DNA of 64,000 nt from Streptomyces toyocaensis. Its GTDB lineage: Bacteria > Actinomycetota > Actinomycetes > Streptomycetales > Streptomycetaceae. Numbering within the stretch: position 1 is the first letter of the stretch; every line of letters begins with the position of its first letter. Made by a program: the position numbers and the translations under genes. The notes below the pieces were generated by a model. The model was not told the origin of the DNA. It saw only the letters and a program-made list of their open reading frames with translations, and made no database searches. The stretch covers positions 620,001 through 684,000 of the forward strand of contig NZ_JFCB01000001.1 of the NCBI RefSeq assembly GCF_000725125.1. Direction: 5' to 3'. Positions 43,597-53,664 of the stretch are shown in pieces.

Positions 43597-44520
43597 TCAC
43601 ACGCCCGCGGGCACCGTCCCGCCCGCACCGACGAACCCGCCGATGCGGGCCCGCAGCGACCGGGCGTCCAGACCGTGGGCGGCGACATGCTCGTCGATCC
43701 GCCCGTACCGGCGCAGTTCGGCCCGGCCCACGCCCAGCCCCAGCACCCGGTGCGGCACATCGGCCAGCGCGTCGTTCGCCGCGGCCGTCGACGTACCCGC
43801 CAGGTACGGCTCCACGAGGACGACGTCCGTCCCGGCCGCCGCGGTGGCACGGCGCAGGCCGGCCGCGTCGAAGGGGCGGACGGTGGTGGCGTACAGCACG
43901 GTGACGTCCAGGCCCTCCGTGGCGTCGAGCACGGCGTCCAGCACCGGTCCGACGGCGACGACGACGCCGGAGCGGCCCTCCCGGACGGTGCGGAAGCGCT
44001 CTCCGTCCACGGGCAGTCCCCGCGTGTTGGACTGCAGCGACAGCCGCACGTACACCTTGTCGTCACCGGCGGCCACCGCGTGCCGCAGCAGCGTCTCGGC
44101 CTCGTCCGGATGTCCCGGCACGTGCACGGTCCAGCCGTCCAGGGTGTCCAGCAGTGCCACGTCACCGGGGGCCATGTGGGTGTATCCGCCCGCCGGCCAG
44201 TCGAAGGACGCGGCGGCACTCACCAGCACCGCCCCGACACCCTGATGCCCGAGATCCAGCTTGACCTGCTCGAACGGACGCTCGACCAGGAAGCTCGCGA
44301 AGGTGTGCACGACGGGCCGCAGCCCGGTCAGCGCCATTCCGGCCGCCGCACCGACCAGAAGCTGTTCCCGGATGCCCACATTGACGACCCGGTCCGGATG
44401 CCTGCGCCGCGCCTCGGCGAACCCGTCCGCGCCGATCTCGGCGAGCACCACCGCGACCCGCGGATCCTCGTCCAGCAGCCGGGTGACGACAGGGGCGAAA
44501 CGTTCACGCATGGTGTCCAC
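43597..44520 (-). CDS. Transketolase C-terminal subunit
   Basis: 307 residues covering the pyrimidine-binding and C-terminal domains of transketolase. Visible elements are AEIGADGFAEA, RVVNVGIREQLLVGAAAGMALTGLRPVVHTFASFLVERPFEQVK, and GPVLDAVLDATEGLDVTVLYATTVRPFD. GTG 44520 lies 10 bp after AAGGAAGGG; in-frame GTG 44565 overlaps the upstream gene's stop and would add 15 residues. With the N-terminal subunit encoded just upstream it should form a two-gene transketolase of the kind often found in special sugar pathways. Confidence 0.9.
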   Translation of the reverse strand: MDTMRERFAPVVTRLLDEDPRVAVVLAEIGADGFAEARRRHPDRVVNVGIREQLLVGAAAGMALTGLRPVVHTFASFLVERPFEQVKLDLGHQGVGAVLVSAAASFDWPAGGYTHMAPGDVALLDTLDGWTVHVPGHPDEAETLLRHAVAAGDDKVYVRLSLQSNTRGLPVDGERFRTVREGRSGVVVAVGPVLDAVLDATEGLDVTVLYATTVRPFDAAGLRRATAAAGTDVVLVEPYLAGTSTAAANDALADVPHRVLGLGVGRAELRRYGRIDEHVAAHGLDARSLRARIGGFVGAGGTVPAGV

Positions 44521-44561
44521 GGAGACAAGTCCCTTCCTTGAGGAGAACGACAGGGGGAGAT

Positions 44562-45269
44562 TCACGCGCTCTTCGGCTCGACCCGGGCCACGACCGCGTG
44601 CGGCCTGCCCGGATGCGGTGCGGTGAACGCGGCGTACAGCGCCTCGTGGTCGCGGCCGTCGACCGTGAGCGCGGACCAGCCGGCCGCCTCGAAGCGCGCC
44701 ACGATCCCGCCGGGCCGGGCCCAGGAGGCGGAGGAGTTGTCGACGACGACGGTGTGCAGCCGCTCCAGGCCGGCGGGACCGGCGAAGGCGATCGCCTCGT
44801 GGTTGCTGCCCTCGTCCAGCTCGGCGTCCCCGATCAGCGTCCACACCCGCGGCTCGTCCAGCCCCTGGGCGCGCAGCCCCAGCGCCGTGCCGACCGCGAT
44901 CGGCAGGCCGTGCCCCAGCGACCCGCTGCCGATCTCGGCCCCCGGCACGAGCACGCGGTCGGGGTGGTGGCCGAGGGGGGAGTCGTACGAGCCGAACCCC
45001 GGAAGCCAGTCCACCGGCACGAATCCCTTGGCGGCCAGCACGGCGTAGTACGCCATGGGCCCGTGCCCCTTCGACAGCAGGAACCGGTCCCGCCCCGGAT
45101 CGTCCGTCCGTCCGGGCCCGACCCGCAGCACCCGGTCGTAGAGCACCCACAGCACGTCCAGCGTGGACGTCGCGGCGGGACCGTGCTTCTCGTCGCCCGT
45201 CATCAGCCCCATCAGGGCCGGCAGATCGGTGTAGCCGTAGGGGCGCGTGCGCTCTTCGGTGATCGTCAT
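44562..45269 (-). CDS. Transketolase N-terminal subunit
   Basis: 235 residues with the thiamine-diphosphate motif LIGDAELDEGSNHEA...VVDNS and the upstream DRFLLSKGHGPMAYYAVLA and GSLGHGLPIAVG. It is about 40 residues shorter than many stand-alone N-subunits because the N-terminus is compact. ATG 45269 sits 6 bp after a predicted -10 box, so the mRNA would be leaderless. Pairs with the C-terminal subunit downstream. Confidence 0.9.
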   Translation of the reverse strand: MTITEERTRPYGYTDLPALMGLMTGDEKHGPAATSTLDVLWVLYDRVLRVGPGRTDDPGRDRFLLSKGHGPMAYYAVLAAKGFVPVDWLPGFGSYDSPLGHHPDRVLVPGAEIGSGSLGHGLPIAVGTALGLRAQGLDEPRVWTLIGDAELDEGSNHEAIAFAGPAGLERLHTVVVDNSSASWARPGGIVARFEAAGWSALTVDGRDHEALYAAFTAPHPGRPHAVVARVEPKSA

Positions 45270-45275
45270 ACGCCG

Positions 45276-45306
45276 ATCGTGCGACCTCGACCTTGGTTGA
45301 GGTCAA
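45276..45306 (-). promoter_or_regulatory. MerR-type promoter of the transketolase operon
   Basis: Read on the minus strand: TTGACC (45306-45301), an over-long 19-bp spacer, and CACGAT (45281-45276), with the ATG 6 bp further. The spacer holds an imperfect dyad ACCTC...GAGGT (45284-45303). A 19-20-bp spacer filled by a dyad is the hallmark of promoters activated by MerR-family regulators. No MerR gene is present in the window. Confidence 0.6.
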
Positions 45307-45353
45307 GTCGTCCCCCGGGGGAAACGGGTGCGCCATCACCGCCCCGAGTGCGG

Positions 45354-45359
45354 TATGGT
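45354..45359 (+). promoter_or_regulatory. Possible -10 box of the first tRNA-Pro gene
   Basis: TATGGT matches TANNNT and lies about 45 bp before the tRNA. No good -35 box is seen at the right distance. Confidence 0.3.
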
Positions 45360-45404
45360 TTCCGTGCGCGTTCGGCCGGGGGAATCCCCAGGTCAGGCGG
45401 GCAA

Positions 45405-45478
<74 letters not shown>

Positions 45479-45497
45479 CTTGCCGAGGAGCAGGTCG

Positions 45498-45528
45498 GAG
45501 GCCGTATCGGGGACACCCGGACGGCCTC
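45498..45528 (+). terminator. Terminator after tRNA-Pro copy 1
   Basis: GAGGCCGT / ACGGCCTC with an inner CGGG / CCCG stem, 20 bp past the tRNA, followed by TTCGCCGTTT. Confidence 0.75.
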
Positions 45529-45715
45529 TTCGCCGTTTCTGCCCCCACACCGGACCGGGTGCCGCCTGCACCCACGGTTGAGTCCACCCGACGGAGTACC
45601 GCCAGGGTTTACCGGGATCGTCAACCGGTGGGCTGACGATCCCCCGGAGCCGGCGGCCTACCTTCTGTTGTCGAGCGGGGAACACCTCGCTGACGGGGGC
45701 TGCAGGGGGGCGGGC

Positions 45716-46666
45716 ATGAAGTCACCCATGACCAGGAACGGCCATGGCAGGGGGAGGTGGCTGCTCGCCCCGCTCTGCGCGGTGCTGACCGCCACCGCGG
45801 CAGTCGTGGTGGCGGGGTGCGCCCCGAGCGGGAACCGGCCTCCGGCCGCCGGCCCGGCAACGCCGCGCGACCTGACGTACGCCGAGCAGATCACGGTCGA
45901 GCGCGGCGAGGAGATGCTCGTCAGGAGGTGCATGAAGGAGCACGGCTTCCCGTACTGGCTCAGCCCCGTCGCGAGCGTCGCCGACCGGCAGGGCCACGGA
46001 TACGTGCTCACCGACGTCGCCTGGGCGCAGAAGTACGGCTACGGCCGGGAACTCGAGGAGAGGGCGGAACGGGCGCGACTGGCGGACCGCAACGCCGCCT
46101 ACGCGGAGCGTCTGAACCAGCCGGACCTCGTCCGCTACAACAAGACCCTCGACGGCACGCTCGACGAGGTCCTGACCGTCCAACTGCCGCTGGGCGGCAC
46201 GGTGTCGACGCCCCGGGACGGCTGCCGCTCCACGGCCATGGAGCAGCTGTACGGCGATCTGCCCACCTGGTTCCGCGTCAGGAAGACGGCCCAGAGCCTC
46301 ACCGCCCTCTACGCCCCCGACCTCGTCGCAGACCCCCGCTTCGAGCGCGCGGTCACCGCATGGGCGGCCTGCATGCGCGAAGCCGGTCATCCCTACGCCA
46401 CCCCGCGCGAGATCCGCGAGAAGCGGCCGCGGATCACCAAGGGCATGAGCCCGGACGCCGCGCGGGCCACCGAGGTGAGGATCGCCGTCGCCGAGGCGAC
46501 CTGCGCCAACAGCACCCCGCTGGTCCGCACCGCACGCACCCTCGAACGCCGGCTGCGAGAGGAGAGGCTGCGCCCCTACCGCGACGACATCGCCACCTTC
46601 CGGCGCATGAACCTCACCGCGCTTGCCCGTGCCCGGAGCCTCGGCGCCGGCGCCGCGTCGCCCTGA
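45716..46666 (+). CDS. Putative lipoprotein of unknown function
   Basis: 316 residues. A basic N-terminus, a hydrophobic stretch (LLAPLCAVLTATAAVVVAGC) and the lipobox VAGC mark an exported lipoprotein. The mature part is charged and helical with paired Cys (LVRRCMKEHGFPYW, AWAACMREAGHPY, AEATCANS), a pattern shared with uncharacterised actinomycete lipoproteins. ATG 45716 follows a G-rich ribosome site; ATG 45728 is an alternative. Confidence 0.8.
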   Translation: MKSPMTRNGHGRGRWLLAPLCAVLTATAAVVVAGCAPSGNRPPAAGPATPRDLTYAEQITVERGEEMLVRRCMKEHGFPYWLSPVASVADRQGHGYVLTDVAWAQKYGYGRELEERAERARLADRNAAYAERLNQPDLVRYNKTLDGTLDEVLTVQLPLGGTVSTPRDGCRSTAMEQLYGDLPTWFRVRKTAQSLTALYAPDLVADPRFERAVTAWAACMREAGHPYATPREIREKRPRITKGMSPDAARATEVRIAVAEATCANSTPLVRTARTLERRLREERLRPYRDDIATFRRMNLTALARARSLGAGAASP

Positions 46667-46678
46667 CCCGGGCGAGGA

Positions 46679-46704
46679 CTTCCGCGGCATCCGAGCCGCG
46701 GAGC
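46679..46704 (+). terminator. Terminator after the lipoprotein gene
   Basis: Perfect 8-bp stem TCCGCGGC / GCCGCGGA (46681-46688, 46695-46702) with a 6-nt loop, 14 bp past the stop. Confidence 0.7.
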
Positions 46705-46755
46705 GCACCACCGATCAGGCACTCGTACGCACATCGACGCAAGGAGTGATGACTC

Positions 46756-47226
46756 ATGCGGAAAACCTCCGCCGTCCTGGCGGCATTCGCCCTCGCGGCC
46801 CTGGGCGCAGGCGTTCCCGCGACGACCGCCCAGGCCGCCGCGCAGCCGGCCGCCACCTGCAAGGACGCGTGGTACGGCGCGACCCCCGAGTACTTCTACG
46901 CCTACAACGGCACCAACTGCACCGGCTTCCTCGGTAAGGCCAAGGGCAACGACTCCAACTGGGGCAACAGCTCCGGCTCCTTCCAGGGCGGCGACACCAA
47001 CAGGGCGAGCTCCGTGCTGAACAAGGGCAAGTCGACCATGGCCGTAGCCGTCTACAACGGCACCGGTACCGACTGGGGCGGCGGTTACAGCTGCCTGGCC
47101 CGCAATGAGCTCTACGCGAGCAACCTCAGCGACGACCGGTTCAGCAGCGGGGCCGGAGTGAACAACGGCATCAGCTCGCACCGCTGGGCGTGGAAGTCCG
47201 AGTGCTACGGCCACTTCCTGACGTGA
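46756..47226 (+). CDS. Secreted peptidase-inhibitor I36-like protein
   Basis: 156 residues. A signal peptide (VLAAFALAALGAGVPATTAQA) is followed by a Gly/Asn/Ser-rich mature domain with four Cys. YNGTNCTGFLGKAKGNDSNWG and RASSVLNKGKSTMAVAVYNGT resemble the crystallin-like I36 family (metalloprotease inhibitor SMI of Streptomyces). ATG 46756 follows CAAGGAG. Extracellular; the actual inhibitor role is inferred. Confidence 0.75.
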   Translation: MRKTSAVLAAFALAALGAGVPATTAQAAAQPAATCKDAWYGATPEYFYAYNGTNCTGFLGKAKGNDSNWGNSSGSFQGGDTNRASSVLNKGKSTMAVAVYNGTGTDWGGGYSCLARNELYASNLSDDRFSSGAGVNNGISSHRWAWKSECYGHFLT

Positions 47227-47298
47227 CCCGGTGGGAAGGGGGACCCCGGGCGTCGTGAACCGGCGGCCGGGGCGCCGCCGTAGCCGTACGCTGCGCCC

Positions 47299-48522
47299 GT
47301 GCGCTGGATCAAACGGCTGATCGAACGTCGGGATCTCTGGCTGGACACCGCGATCGCCGCGGCCTTCACCGTGGTGGCCGTCCTGCTCGGCGGTGAGCCG
47401 GAACCCGGGGCGGACTGGCAGGCCCAGGACGGCCTCGGGATCGCCCTCACCTGCCTGGTCAACGCGCCTCTCGCGCTGCGCAGACGCGCCCCGCTCACGG
47501 TCTTCGCGGTGAGCGGCTCGGCGTGGGCGCTGTTCATCACCCTCGGCTACTGGCCCGTCGTGAACTCGATGGGGCCGTTCTTCGCCCTGTACACGGTTGC
47601 CTCGCTGCGCCCCCTGCGCCCGGCCGTCGTCTGCACGGTGCTGGTGGGCGCCGTGTGGATGTACGCCGGCTGGCGGGCCGGGCAGGCCACGCCCGCCGTA
47701 CTCGCCCAGGCGGCCGTCTTCCCCGCCGTCGGATGCCGGGCGGGCGTCGCCGCACAGGTCTCCGCCCGCCGCGCCGACCGGCTCGCCGAACTGGCCGAGC
47801 AGTTGCGGCGCGAGCAGCGGGACCGGATGCGTCACGCCGTCGCCGAGGAGCAGCGGCGGATCGCCCGCGAGCTGCACGATGTCGTCGCCCACCACATGTC
47901 GGTCATCAACGTGCAGGGTGGTCTGGCGAGTTACGTCTTCGACTCCGAACCGGAAACCGCCCGCGCGGCCCTGCGCACGATCAACGAAACCAGCCAAGAA
48001 GGGCTCGGCGAACTGCGCCGTATGCTGACGTTGCTGCGCACCGGGCCCGAGGACGGCACGGATCCGGAGGGTCTGCGGCCGGCGGACGCGGGGGCGACGC
48101 CGTATGCGCCGATGCCCGGTCTGTCCCGGCTCGGCGAGATGGTCGAGCGGGTCCGGGCAGCGGGGGTCCCGGTGGATCTGCGGACGGAGGGAACTCCCCG
48201 GTCACTGGCGCCCGGTGTCGAGCTGTGCGCGTACCGCGTGGTGCAGGAAGCCCTCACCAACGTGATCAAGCACGCGCGCCCGGCCGACGCCGTCGTGGTC
48301 GTCGCGTACGGCCCGCGGGAACTGACCGTCACGGTCACCGACGACGGACGACGGGAGCGACCGCTTCCGGCCAACGTTCCGCCGTCGTCGGGGCACGGCT
48401 TGATCGGCATGCGGGAACGCGCCAGGCTCTACGGCGGCACGGTGGACGTCGGTCCGCGCGCCGACGGTGGCTTCAGGGTGTGCCTCACGCTTCCCACCGC
48501 GGTGCGGACCGCCGGGAAATGA
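47299..48522 (+). CDS. Two-component sensor histidine kinase (NarL-type)
   Basis: 407 residues. Four to five membrane helices form the input region. Next come the HisKA_3 dimerisation helix with the phosphoacceptor His (RRIARELHDVVAHHMSVINVQGG), the N-box QEALTNVIKHA and the G-box GHGLIGMRERARLYGG. TACGCT (47287-47292) 6 bp before GTG 47299 suggests a leaderless mRNA. The stop overlaps the response regulator's ATG. Confidence 0.93.
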   Translation: MRWIKRLIERRDLWLDTAIAAAFTVVAVLLGGEPEPGADWQAQDGLGIALTCLVNAPLALRRRAPLTVFAVSGSAWALFITLGYWPVVNSMGPFFALYTVASLRPLRPAVVCTVLVGAVWMYAGWRAGQATPAVLAQAAVFPAVGCRAGVAAQVSARRADRLAELAEQLRREQRDRMRHAVAEEQRRIARELHDVVAHHMSVINVQGGLASYVFDSEPETARAALRTINETSQEGLGELRRMLTLLRTGPEDGTDPEGLRPADAGATPYAPMPGLSRLGEMVERVRAAGVPVDLRTEGTPRSLAPGVELCAYRVVQEALTNVIKHARPADAVVVVAYGPRELTVTVTDDGRRERPLPANVPPSSGHGLIGMRERARLYGGTVDVGPRADGGFRVCLTLPTAVRTAGK

Positions 48523-49247
48523 GGGAATCGATTACGGGGATGATCAGGGTGCTCGTGGTCGACGACCAGGACCTGATCCGCGCGGGGCTCGTCGCTCTGC
48601 TGCGGGCCGCGTCCGGAGTGGAGGTCGTCGGGGAGGCGACCGGCGGTGCGGACGCCGTCGCCTGCGCTGCCCGTACCCGGCCCGATGTGGTCCTCATGGA
48701 CATCCGCATGCCGGGCACGGACGGCATCACCGCGACCGAACGCATCCTCGCGGAGGCCGCCGCCGCGCCACCGGGTCCCGGAGCATCGGCGGGAAGACCC
48801 GCACTGCCGCGCGTACTGGTGCTCACCACCTTCGACCTCGACGAGTACGTGTACGCCGCCCTCCGCGCCGGGGCCTCCGGCTTCCTCCTCAAGGACACGG
48901 GACCCGAGCGGCTGCTGGAGGCGATCGGGGCGGTCGCCCGCGGCGACATGCTGTTCGCGCCGAGCGTGACCCGCCGGCTCATCGAGGCCTACGTCCAGCG
49001 TTCGGAGCCGGTGCCTGACTCCCCGGCGTCGTTGGAGGCGCTCACGGCCCGGGAACGCGAGGTGCTGCTGCTCACGGCGCGGGGACTGTCCAACACCGAG
49101 ATCGCCGAACAGCTCTTCATCAGCGAGGCGACGGTCAAGACCCACCTCAACCGCACCATGGCCAAGCTCGACCTCGACAGCCGCGCCCAGGCCGTCGTGG
49201 TGGCCTACGAGACCGGCCTGGTGACCCCGGGAGGTGCCACCGGCTGA
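48519..49247 (+). CDS. LuxR/NarL family response regulator
   Basis: 242 residues. The receiver domain has the phosphorylated Asp in DVVLMDIRMPGTDG and the conserved Thr and Lys in VLVLTTFDLDEYV and FLLKDTGPE. The C-terminal LuxR HTH is LTAREREVLLLTARGLSNTEIAEQLFISEATVKTHLNR. It forms a two-component system with the upstream kinase (ATGA overlap). ATG 48540 (MIRVLVVDDQ) is an alternative start with the more usual N-terminus. Confidence 0.93.
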   Translation: MRESITGMIRVLVVDDQDLIRAGLVALLRAASGVEVVGEATGGADAVACAARTRPDVVLMDIRMPGTDGITATERILAEAAAAPPGPGASAGRPALPRVLVLTTFDLDEYVYAALRAGASGFLLKDTGPERLLEAIGAVARGDMLFAPSVTRRLIEAYVQRSEPVPDSPASLEALTAREREVLLLTARGLSNTEIAEQLFISEATVKTHLNRTMAKLDLDSRAQAVVVAYETGLVTPGGATG

Positions 49248-49309
49248 ACAACCGTCCGTACGCCGCTCGCACACACGGGCGGGTCCAGGCGAATCGTCAG
49301 CAGATGTCC

Positions 49310-49338
49310 TTGATGTCACCCTGTGTACTGCTTAACGT
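49310..49338 (+). promoter_or_regulatory. Promoter of the sugar ABC transporter operon
   Basis: TTGATG (49310-49315), a 17-bp spacer and TAACGT (49333-49338) fit the vegetative consensus. The start near 49345 leaves a leader of about 50 nt. No LacI-type operator dyad was noticed. Confidence 0.6.
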
Positions 49339-49397
49339 TCCCCGGGTAGGCACCGCCGCGGGCTCCGACACCCGCGCCGCGACCCCGGGAGCGAGGT

Positions 49398-50690
49398 GTG
49401 GAGCGCGTGCACGCGAGGCGCGGACGTACCGGAGGGCCGCGACGGACGCGGGCGCTGGTCGCGCTGACCCTGCTGGCATCGACGCTCGCCGCCTGCGGCG
49501 GTGACGAGGACACCTCCCGCCCCACCCTCAACTGGTACAACTTCCCGGACGACTCCGGCGCCCTGCAACAGGCCGCCGACCGGTGCACCCGGGCGTCCGG
49601 CGGCCGCTACCGGATCAGCTACAACAAGCTGCCCCGCGCCGCCGACGGCCAGCGCCAGCAGATGGTGCGCAGGCTCGCCGCCGAGGACGACTCCCTCGAC
49701 ATCCTCGGACTCGACGTCACCTGGGCCGCCGAGTTCGCCGAGGCGCGCTGGATCCGCGAGTGGACCGGCGAGACCAAGCGCCGGGCCACCGAGGGCACGC
49801 TGCGCGTCCCCCTGCAGACGGCCACCTGGAAGGGCAGGCTGTACGCCGTCCCGTACAACACCAACGTCCAGCTCCTGTGGTACCGCAAGGACCTGGTGCC
49901 CACCCCGCCCAGCACCTGGTCCGAGATGCTGGACACGGCACGCGGCCTCGCCCGGCAGGGCAAACCGCACTACGTGGAGATCCAGGGCGCCCAGTACGAG
50001 GGCCTGACCGTCTGGTTCAACTCCCTGGTCAACAGCGCGGGCGGCTCGATCCTCAACCCGAGCGCCACCGAGCCCTCACTCGGTCCGCCCGCCGTACGGG
50101 CCGCCTCGATCATGCGCGACCTCGCCCGCTCCCCGGCCGCCGACCCCTCCCTGCCCAACCAGATGGAGGACCAGAACCGCCTGGCCATGGAGTCGGGTGT
50201 GGCGGCCTTCGAGGTCAACTACCCCTTCGTCTATCCGTCGATGAGGTCGAACAACCCGCGGCTCTTCGAGGACTTCCGCTGGGCGCCCTACCCCAGGGTG
50301 GACGCGGACCGTCCCGCCCGCCCCACCATCGGCGGCATCGACCTCGCCGTCAGTGCCTACTCCCGCCACCCCGGCCTGGCCTTCGAGGCGGCCCTGTGCC
50401 TGCGCGACCGGGAGAACCAGCTCACCGCCGCGCTCGAGGGCGGACTGCCGCCCACCCTGCGCGCCCTGTACGACGAACCGTCGTTCATGAAGCAGTACCC
50501 CTTCTCCGAGGAGGTCCTGTCCTCCCTGGAGTCGGCGAGCGTACGGCCGCTCACCCCCGCCTACCAGAACGTGTCGATCGCCGTCTCCCACGCCCTGTCC
50601 CCGCCGTCGGCCATCGAGCCCGAGAGCGCGGTCGGCACCATCGGGGAGCAGATCGACCAGGCCCTGCGATCCGAGGGTGTGATCCCGTGA
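49398..50690 (+). CDS. ABC transporter extracellular sugar-binding lipoprotein
   Basis: 430 residues. The lipobox LAAC follows a hydrophobic segment ([15 protein letters not shown]). [21 protein letters not shown] and [31 protein letters not shown] are typical of family-1 solute-binding proteins for maltose- or trehalose-like sugars. It overlaps the first permease by 4 bp. The exact sugar is not evident. Confidence 0.93.
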   Translation: MERVHARRGRTGGPRRTRALVALTLLASTLAACGGDEDTSRPTLNWYNFPDDSGALQQAADRCTRASGGRYRISYNKLPRAADGQRQQMVRRLAAEDDSLDILGLDVTWAAEFAEARWIREWTGETKRRATEGTLRVPLQTATWKGRLYAVPYNTNVQLLWYRKDLVPTPPSTWSEMLDTARGLARQGKPHYVEIQGAQYEGLTVWFNSLVNSAGGSILNPSATEPSLGPPAVRAASIMRDLARSPAADPSLPNQMEDQNRLAMESGVAAFEVNYPFVYPSMRSNNPRLFEDFRWAPYPRVDADRPARPTIGGIDLAVSAYSRHPGLAFEAALCLRDRENQLTAALEGGLPPTLRALYDEPSFMKQYPFSEEVLSSLESASVRPLTPAYQNVSIAVSHALSPPSAIEPESAVGTIGEQIDQALRSEGVIP

Positions 50691-51616
50691 GCACCACGGC
50701 AGAGCCGGTGAAGGACACGGCGCGGGCCGGGAAGGCCCTCTCCGCCGGTGCCAGGCAGGAGCGCCGGCTGGGCTGGCTCCTGTGCGCGCCGGCCGTCCTG
50801 GTCATGGTCGCCGTGACCGCCTACCCCATCGGCTACGCGGTCTACCTGTCCCTCCAGCGCTACGACCTGCGCTTCCCGGCCCGTGCCGAGTTCGTGGGCC
50901 TGGACAACTACGGGGCGGTGCTCACCTCGCCGTTCTGGTGGGACGCCTTCTGGGTGACGCTGTTCCTCACCGCCGTGTCCGTGGCGGTGGAACTCGTCCT
51001 CGGCATGGGCCTCGCCCTGGTGATGCACCGCACGCTCTTCCTGCGCGGCACCGTGCGCACCGCGGTCCTCGTCCCGTACGGCATCGTCACCGTGGTCGCG
51101 GCCTTCTCCTGGCAGTACGCCTGGACCCCCGAACTCGGCTATCTGGCCGAGCTGCTGCCCAGCGGCGACGCCCCGCTCACCGAACAGTGGCCCGCGTTGT
51201 GGCTGATCATCCTCGCCGAGGTGTGGAAGACCACGCCGTTCATGGCGCTGCTGCTGCTCGCCGGCCTCGCCCTCGTCCCCGAGGAGACCCTGAAGGCGGC
51301 CATGGTCGACGGCGCCACCCCCTGGCAGCGGTTCACCAAGGTCATGCTGCCGCTGATGAAGCCGGCCATCCTGGTCGCCCTGCTCTTCCGGACCCTGGAC
51401 GCCTTCCGGATCTTCGACAACATCTACGTCCTGACCGCGGGCGCCCACGGCACCGGCTCCCTGTCCATCCTCGGCTACGACAACCTGTTCACCGCGCTGA
51501 ACCTGGGCATCGGGTCGGCGATCTCGGTCCTGATCTTCCTCTGCGTCGGGATCATCGCCTTCACCTTCGTCAAGCTGTTCGGTGCCGCCGCACCCGGCGC
51601 GGAGGTGAAGCGCTGA
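50687..51616 (+). CDS. Sugar ABC transporter permease (MalF-like)
   Basis: 309 residues with six membrane helices and the cytosolic EAA loop [24 protein letters not shown], where the ATPase docks. GTG 50687 overlaps the binding-protein stop; its own TGA overlaps the next ATG. Confidence 0.94.
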   Translation: MSTTAEPVKDTARAGKALSAGARQERRLGWLLCAPAVLVMVAVTAYPIGYAVYLSLQRYDLRFPARAEFVGLDNYGAVLTSPFWWDAFWVTLFLTAVSVAVELVLGMGLALVMHRTLFLRGTVRTAVLVPYGIVTVVAAFSWQYAWTPELGYLAELLPSGDAPLTEQWPALWLIILAEVWKTTPFMALLLLAGLALVPEETLKAAMVDGATPWQRFTKVMLPLMKPAILVALLFRTLDAFRIFDNIYVLTAGAHGTGSLSILGYDNLFTALNLGIGSAISVLIFLCVGIIAFTFVKLFGAAAPGAEVKR

Positions 51617-52449
51617 TGGCCGCCGCGGGCAGGACGCACGCGACCCGGTGGGGCGTCGTCAACGTCGTGGTGGTGCTGTACGCCCTTTTCCCGGTGTGGT
51701 GGATCGCCGCGCTGTCGTTCAAGGACCCCGGCACCCTCACCGACGGCAACTACATCCCCCGGGACTGGACCTGGGAGAACTACCGGGGCATCTTCGAGAC
51801 CTCCGAGTTCACCCGGGCGCTGATCAACTCGATCGGCATCGCCCTCATCGCCACCGTGATCGCGGTGATCCTCGGCACCATGGCCGCCTACGCGGTGGCC
51901 CGGCTGCGGTTCCCCGGCAAACAGGTCCTCATCGGCATGTCACTGCTCATCGCGATGTTCCCACCGATCTCCCTGGTGTCCCCGCTGTTCGACATCGAGC
52001 GGATCATCGGGATCTTCGACACCTGGTCCGGCCTGATCATCCCGTACATGACCTTCTCGCTGCCGCTGGCGATCTACACCCTGTCGGCGTTCTTCCGCGA
52101 GATCCCCTGGGACCTGGAGAAGGCCGCCAAGGTGGACGGGGCCACCCCCGCGCAGGCCTTCCGCCTGGTCATCGTGCCGCTGGCCGCGCCGGGGGTGTTC
52201 ACCACGGCGATCCTGGTGTTCATCTTCTGCTGGAACGACTTCCTGTTCGCGATCTCGCTGACCTCCACCGAGTCCGCGCGCACGGTGCCCGCCGCGATCG
52301 CGTTCTTCACCGGCAGCTCGCAGTTCCAGCAGCCCACCGGGTCGATCGCCGCCGCAGCCGTGGTGATCACCGTCCCGATCATCATCTTCGTCCTGCTCTT
52401 CCAGCGGCGGATCGTCGCCGGACTCACCTCCGGCGCGGTCAAGGGATGA
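51616..52449 (+). CDS. Sugar ABC transporter permease (MalG-like)
   Basis: 277 residues with six membrane helices and the EAA loop [27 protein letters not shown]. The pattern [27 protein letters not shown] is common in MalG-type partners. Start overlaps the previous stop (TGATG). Confidence 0.94.
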   Translation: MAAAGRTHATRWGVVNVVVVLYALFPVWWIAALSFKDPGTLTDGNYIPRDWTWENYRGIFETSEFTRALINSIGIALIATVIAVILGTMAAYAVARLRFPGKQVLIGMSLLIAMFPPISLVSPLFDIERIIGIFDTWSGLIIPYMTFSLPLAIYTLSAFFREIPWDLEKAAKVDGATPAQAFRLVIVPLAAPGVFTTAILVFIFCWNDFLFAISLTSTESARTVPAAIAFFTGSSQFQQPTGSIAAAAVVITVPIIIFVLLFQRRIVAGLTSGAVKG

Positions 52450-52474
52450 GCGTGAAGGCAAGGAGGCAGCACCC

Positions 52475-53653
52475 ATGGCCGAGATCGTCCTCGAGGGAGT
52501 CACCAAGCGCTATCCCGACGGATCCCTCGCCGTGCGGGACGTGGACCTCGACATCGCCGACGGCGAGTTCGTGATCCTGGTCGGCCCGTCGGGCTGTGGC
52601 AAGTCCACCACCCTGAACATGATCGCCGGCCTGGAGGACATCACCGAGGGCACCCTGCGCATCGGCGGCCGGGTCGTCAACGACCTGGCCCCCAAGGAGC
52701 GTGACGTCGCCATGGTGTTCCAGAGCTACGCCCTGTACCCGCACATGAGCGTGCGGGAGAACATGGGCTTCCCGCTGCGGCTGGCGAAGGTGGACAAGGC
52801 CACCGTCGACACCAAGGTCGAGGAGGCCGCCCGGGTGCTCGACCTGAGCGAGTTCCTGGACCGCAAACCCGCCAACCTCTCCGGCGGACAGCGCCAGCGG
52901 GTGGCGATGGGCCGGGCGATCGTCCGCGACCCCAAGGCGTTCCTGATGGACGAACCGCTGTCCAACCTGGACGCCAAGCTGCGCGTGCAGATGCGCACCC
53001 AGATCTCCCGGCTGCAGCGCCGCCTGGGCACCACCACCGTGTACGTCACCCACGACCAGACCGAGGCGATGACCCTCGGCGACCGGGTCGTCGTGATGCG
53101 GCAGGGCCTGGTCCAGCAGGTCGGCACCCCCGCCGAGCTCTACGACACACCGCGCAACCTGTTCGTCGCCGGCTTCATCGGCTCCCCGGCCATGAACTTC
53201 GTCAACGCCACCCTGTCCGCCGGCAGCCTGCGCACTCCGCTGGGCGACCTGCCGCTCGACGACCGCTCGCTCCGGGCGCTGGAACAGCGCCGGGCGCCCC
53301 GCGAGGTCATCCTGGGGCTGCGTCCGGAGGCCTTCGAGGACGCGGGCCTCGCCCGTGAGACGGGCGGCCCCCTCGTCACCGCCACGGTGGACGTGCTGGA
53401 GTCCCTCGGCTCCGACGCGTACGTCTACTTCAGCGCCGAGGGCGGCCCGGTGACCACCGCCGAACTGCAGGAACTGGCAACGGACTCGGGCCTCGGCGAC
53501 ACGGGTGCCGGAGGCGCCCAGCAGATCGTGGCCCGGTTGAACGCCGCCACCCGCGCCCGCGAGGGCGCACCCGTCGAGCTCCGGATCGACATGGGCAAGG
53601 CCCACGTCTTCGACCCGTCGACCGGGGCCAACCTGACCCACCCGGCGAGCTAG
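52475..53653 (+). CDS. Sugar ABC transporter ATP-binding protein (UgpC/MsiK-like)
   Basis: 392 residues. Walker A is [18 protein letters not shown], the signature is [17 protein letters not shown], Walker B is [15 protein letters not shown] and the H-loop is [11 protein letters not shown]-terminal TOBE/OB domain follows. Streptomycetes usually energise many sugar importers with one shared ATPase (MsiK); here the ATPase is encoded with its own permeases. Convergent with the next gene, 11 bp apart. Confidence 0.95.
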   Translation: MAEIVLEGVTKRYPDGSLAVRDVDLDIADGEFVILVGPSGCGKSTTLNMIAGLEDITEGTLRIGGRVVNDLAPKERDVAMVFQSYALYPHMSVRENMGFPLRLAKVDKATVDTKVEEAARVLDLSEFLDRKPANLSGGQRQRVAMGRAIVRDPKAFLMDEPLSNLDAKLRVQMRTQISRLQRRLGTTTVYVTHDQTEAMTLGDRVVVMRQGLVQQVGTPAELYDTPRNLFVAGFIGSPAMNFVNATLSAGSLRTPLGDLPLDDRSLRALEQRRAPREVILGLRPEAFEDAGLARETGGPLVTATVDVLESLGSDAYVYFSAEGGPVTTAELQELATDSGLGDTGAGGAQQIVARLNAATRAREGAPVELRIDMGKAHVFDPSTGANLTHPAS

Positions 53654-53664
53654 CGTCCTCCGCG

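Noticed and set aside
45509..45715. Upstream extension of the lipoprotein frame from 45578
   Set aside because: The extension lacks a ribosome site and would bury the signal peptide; ATG 45716 places the lipobox correctly.
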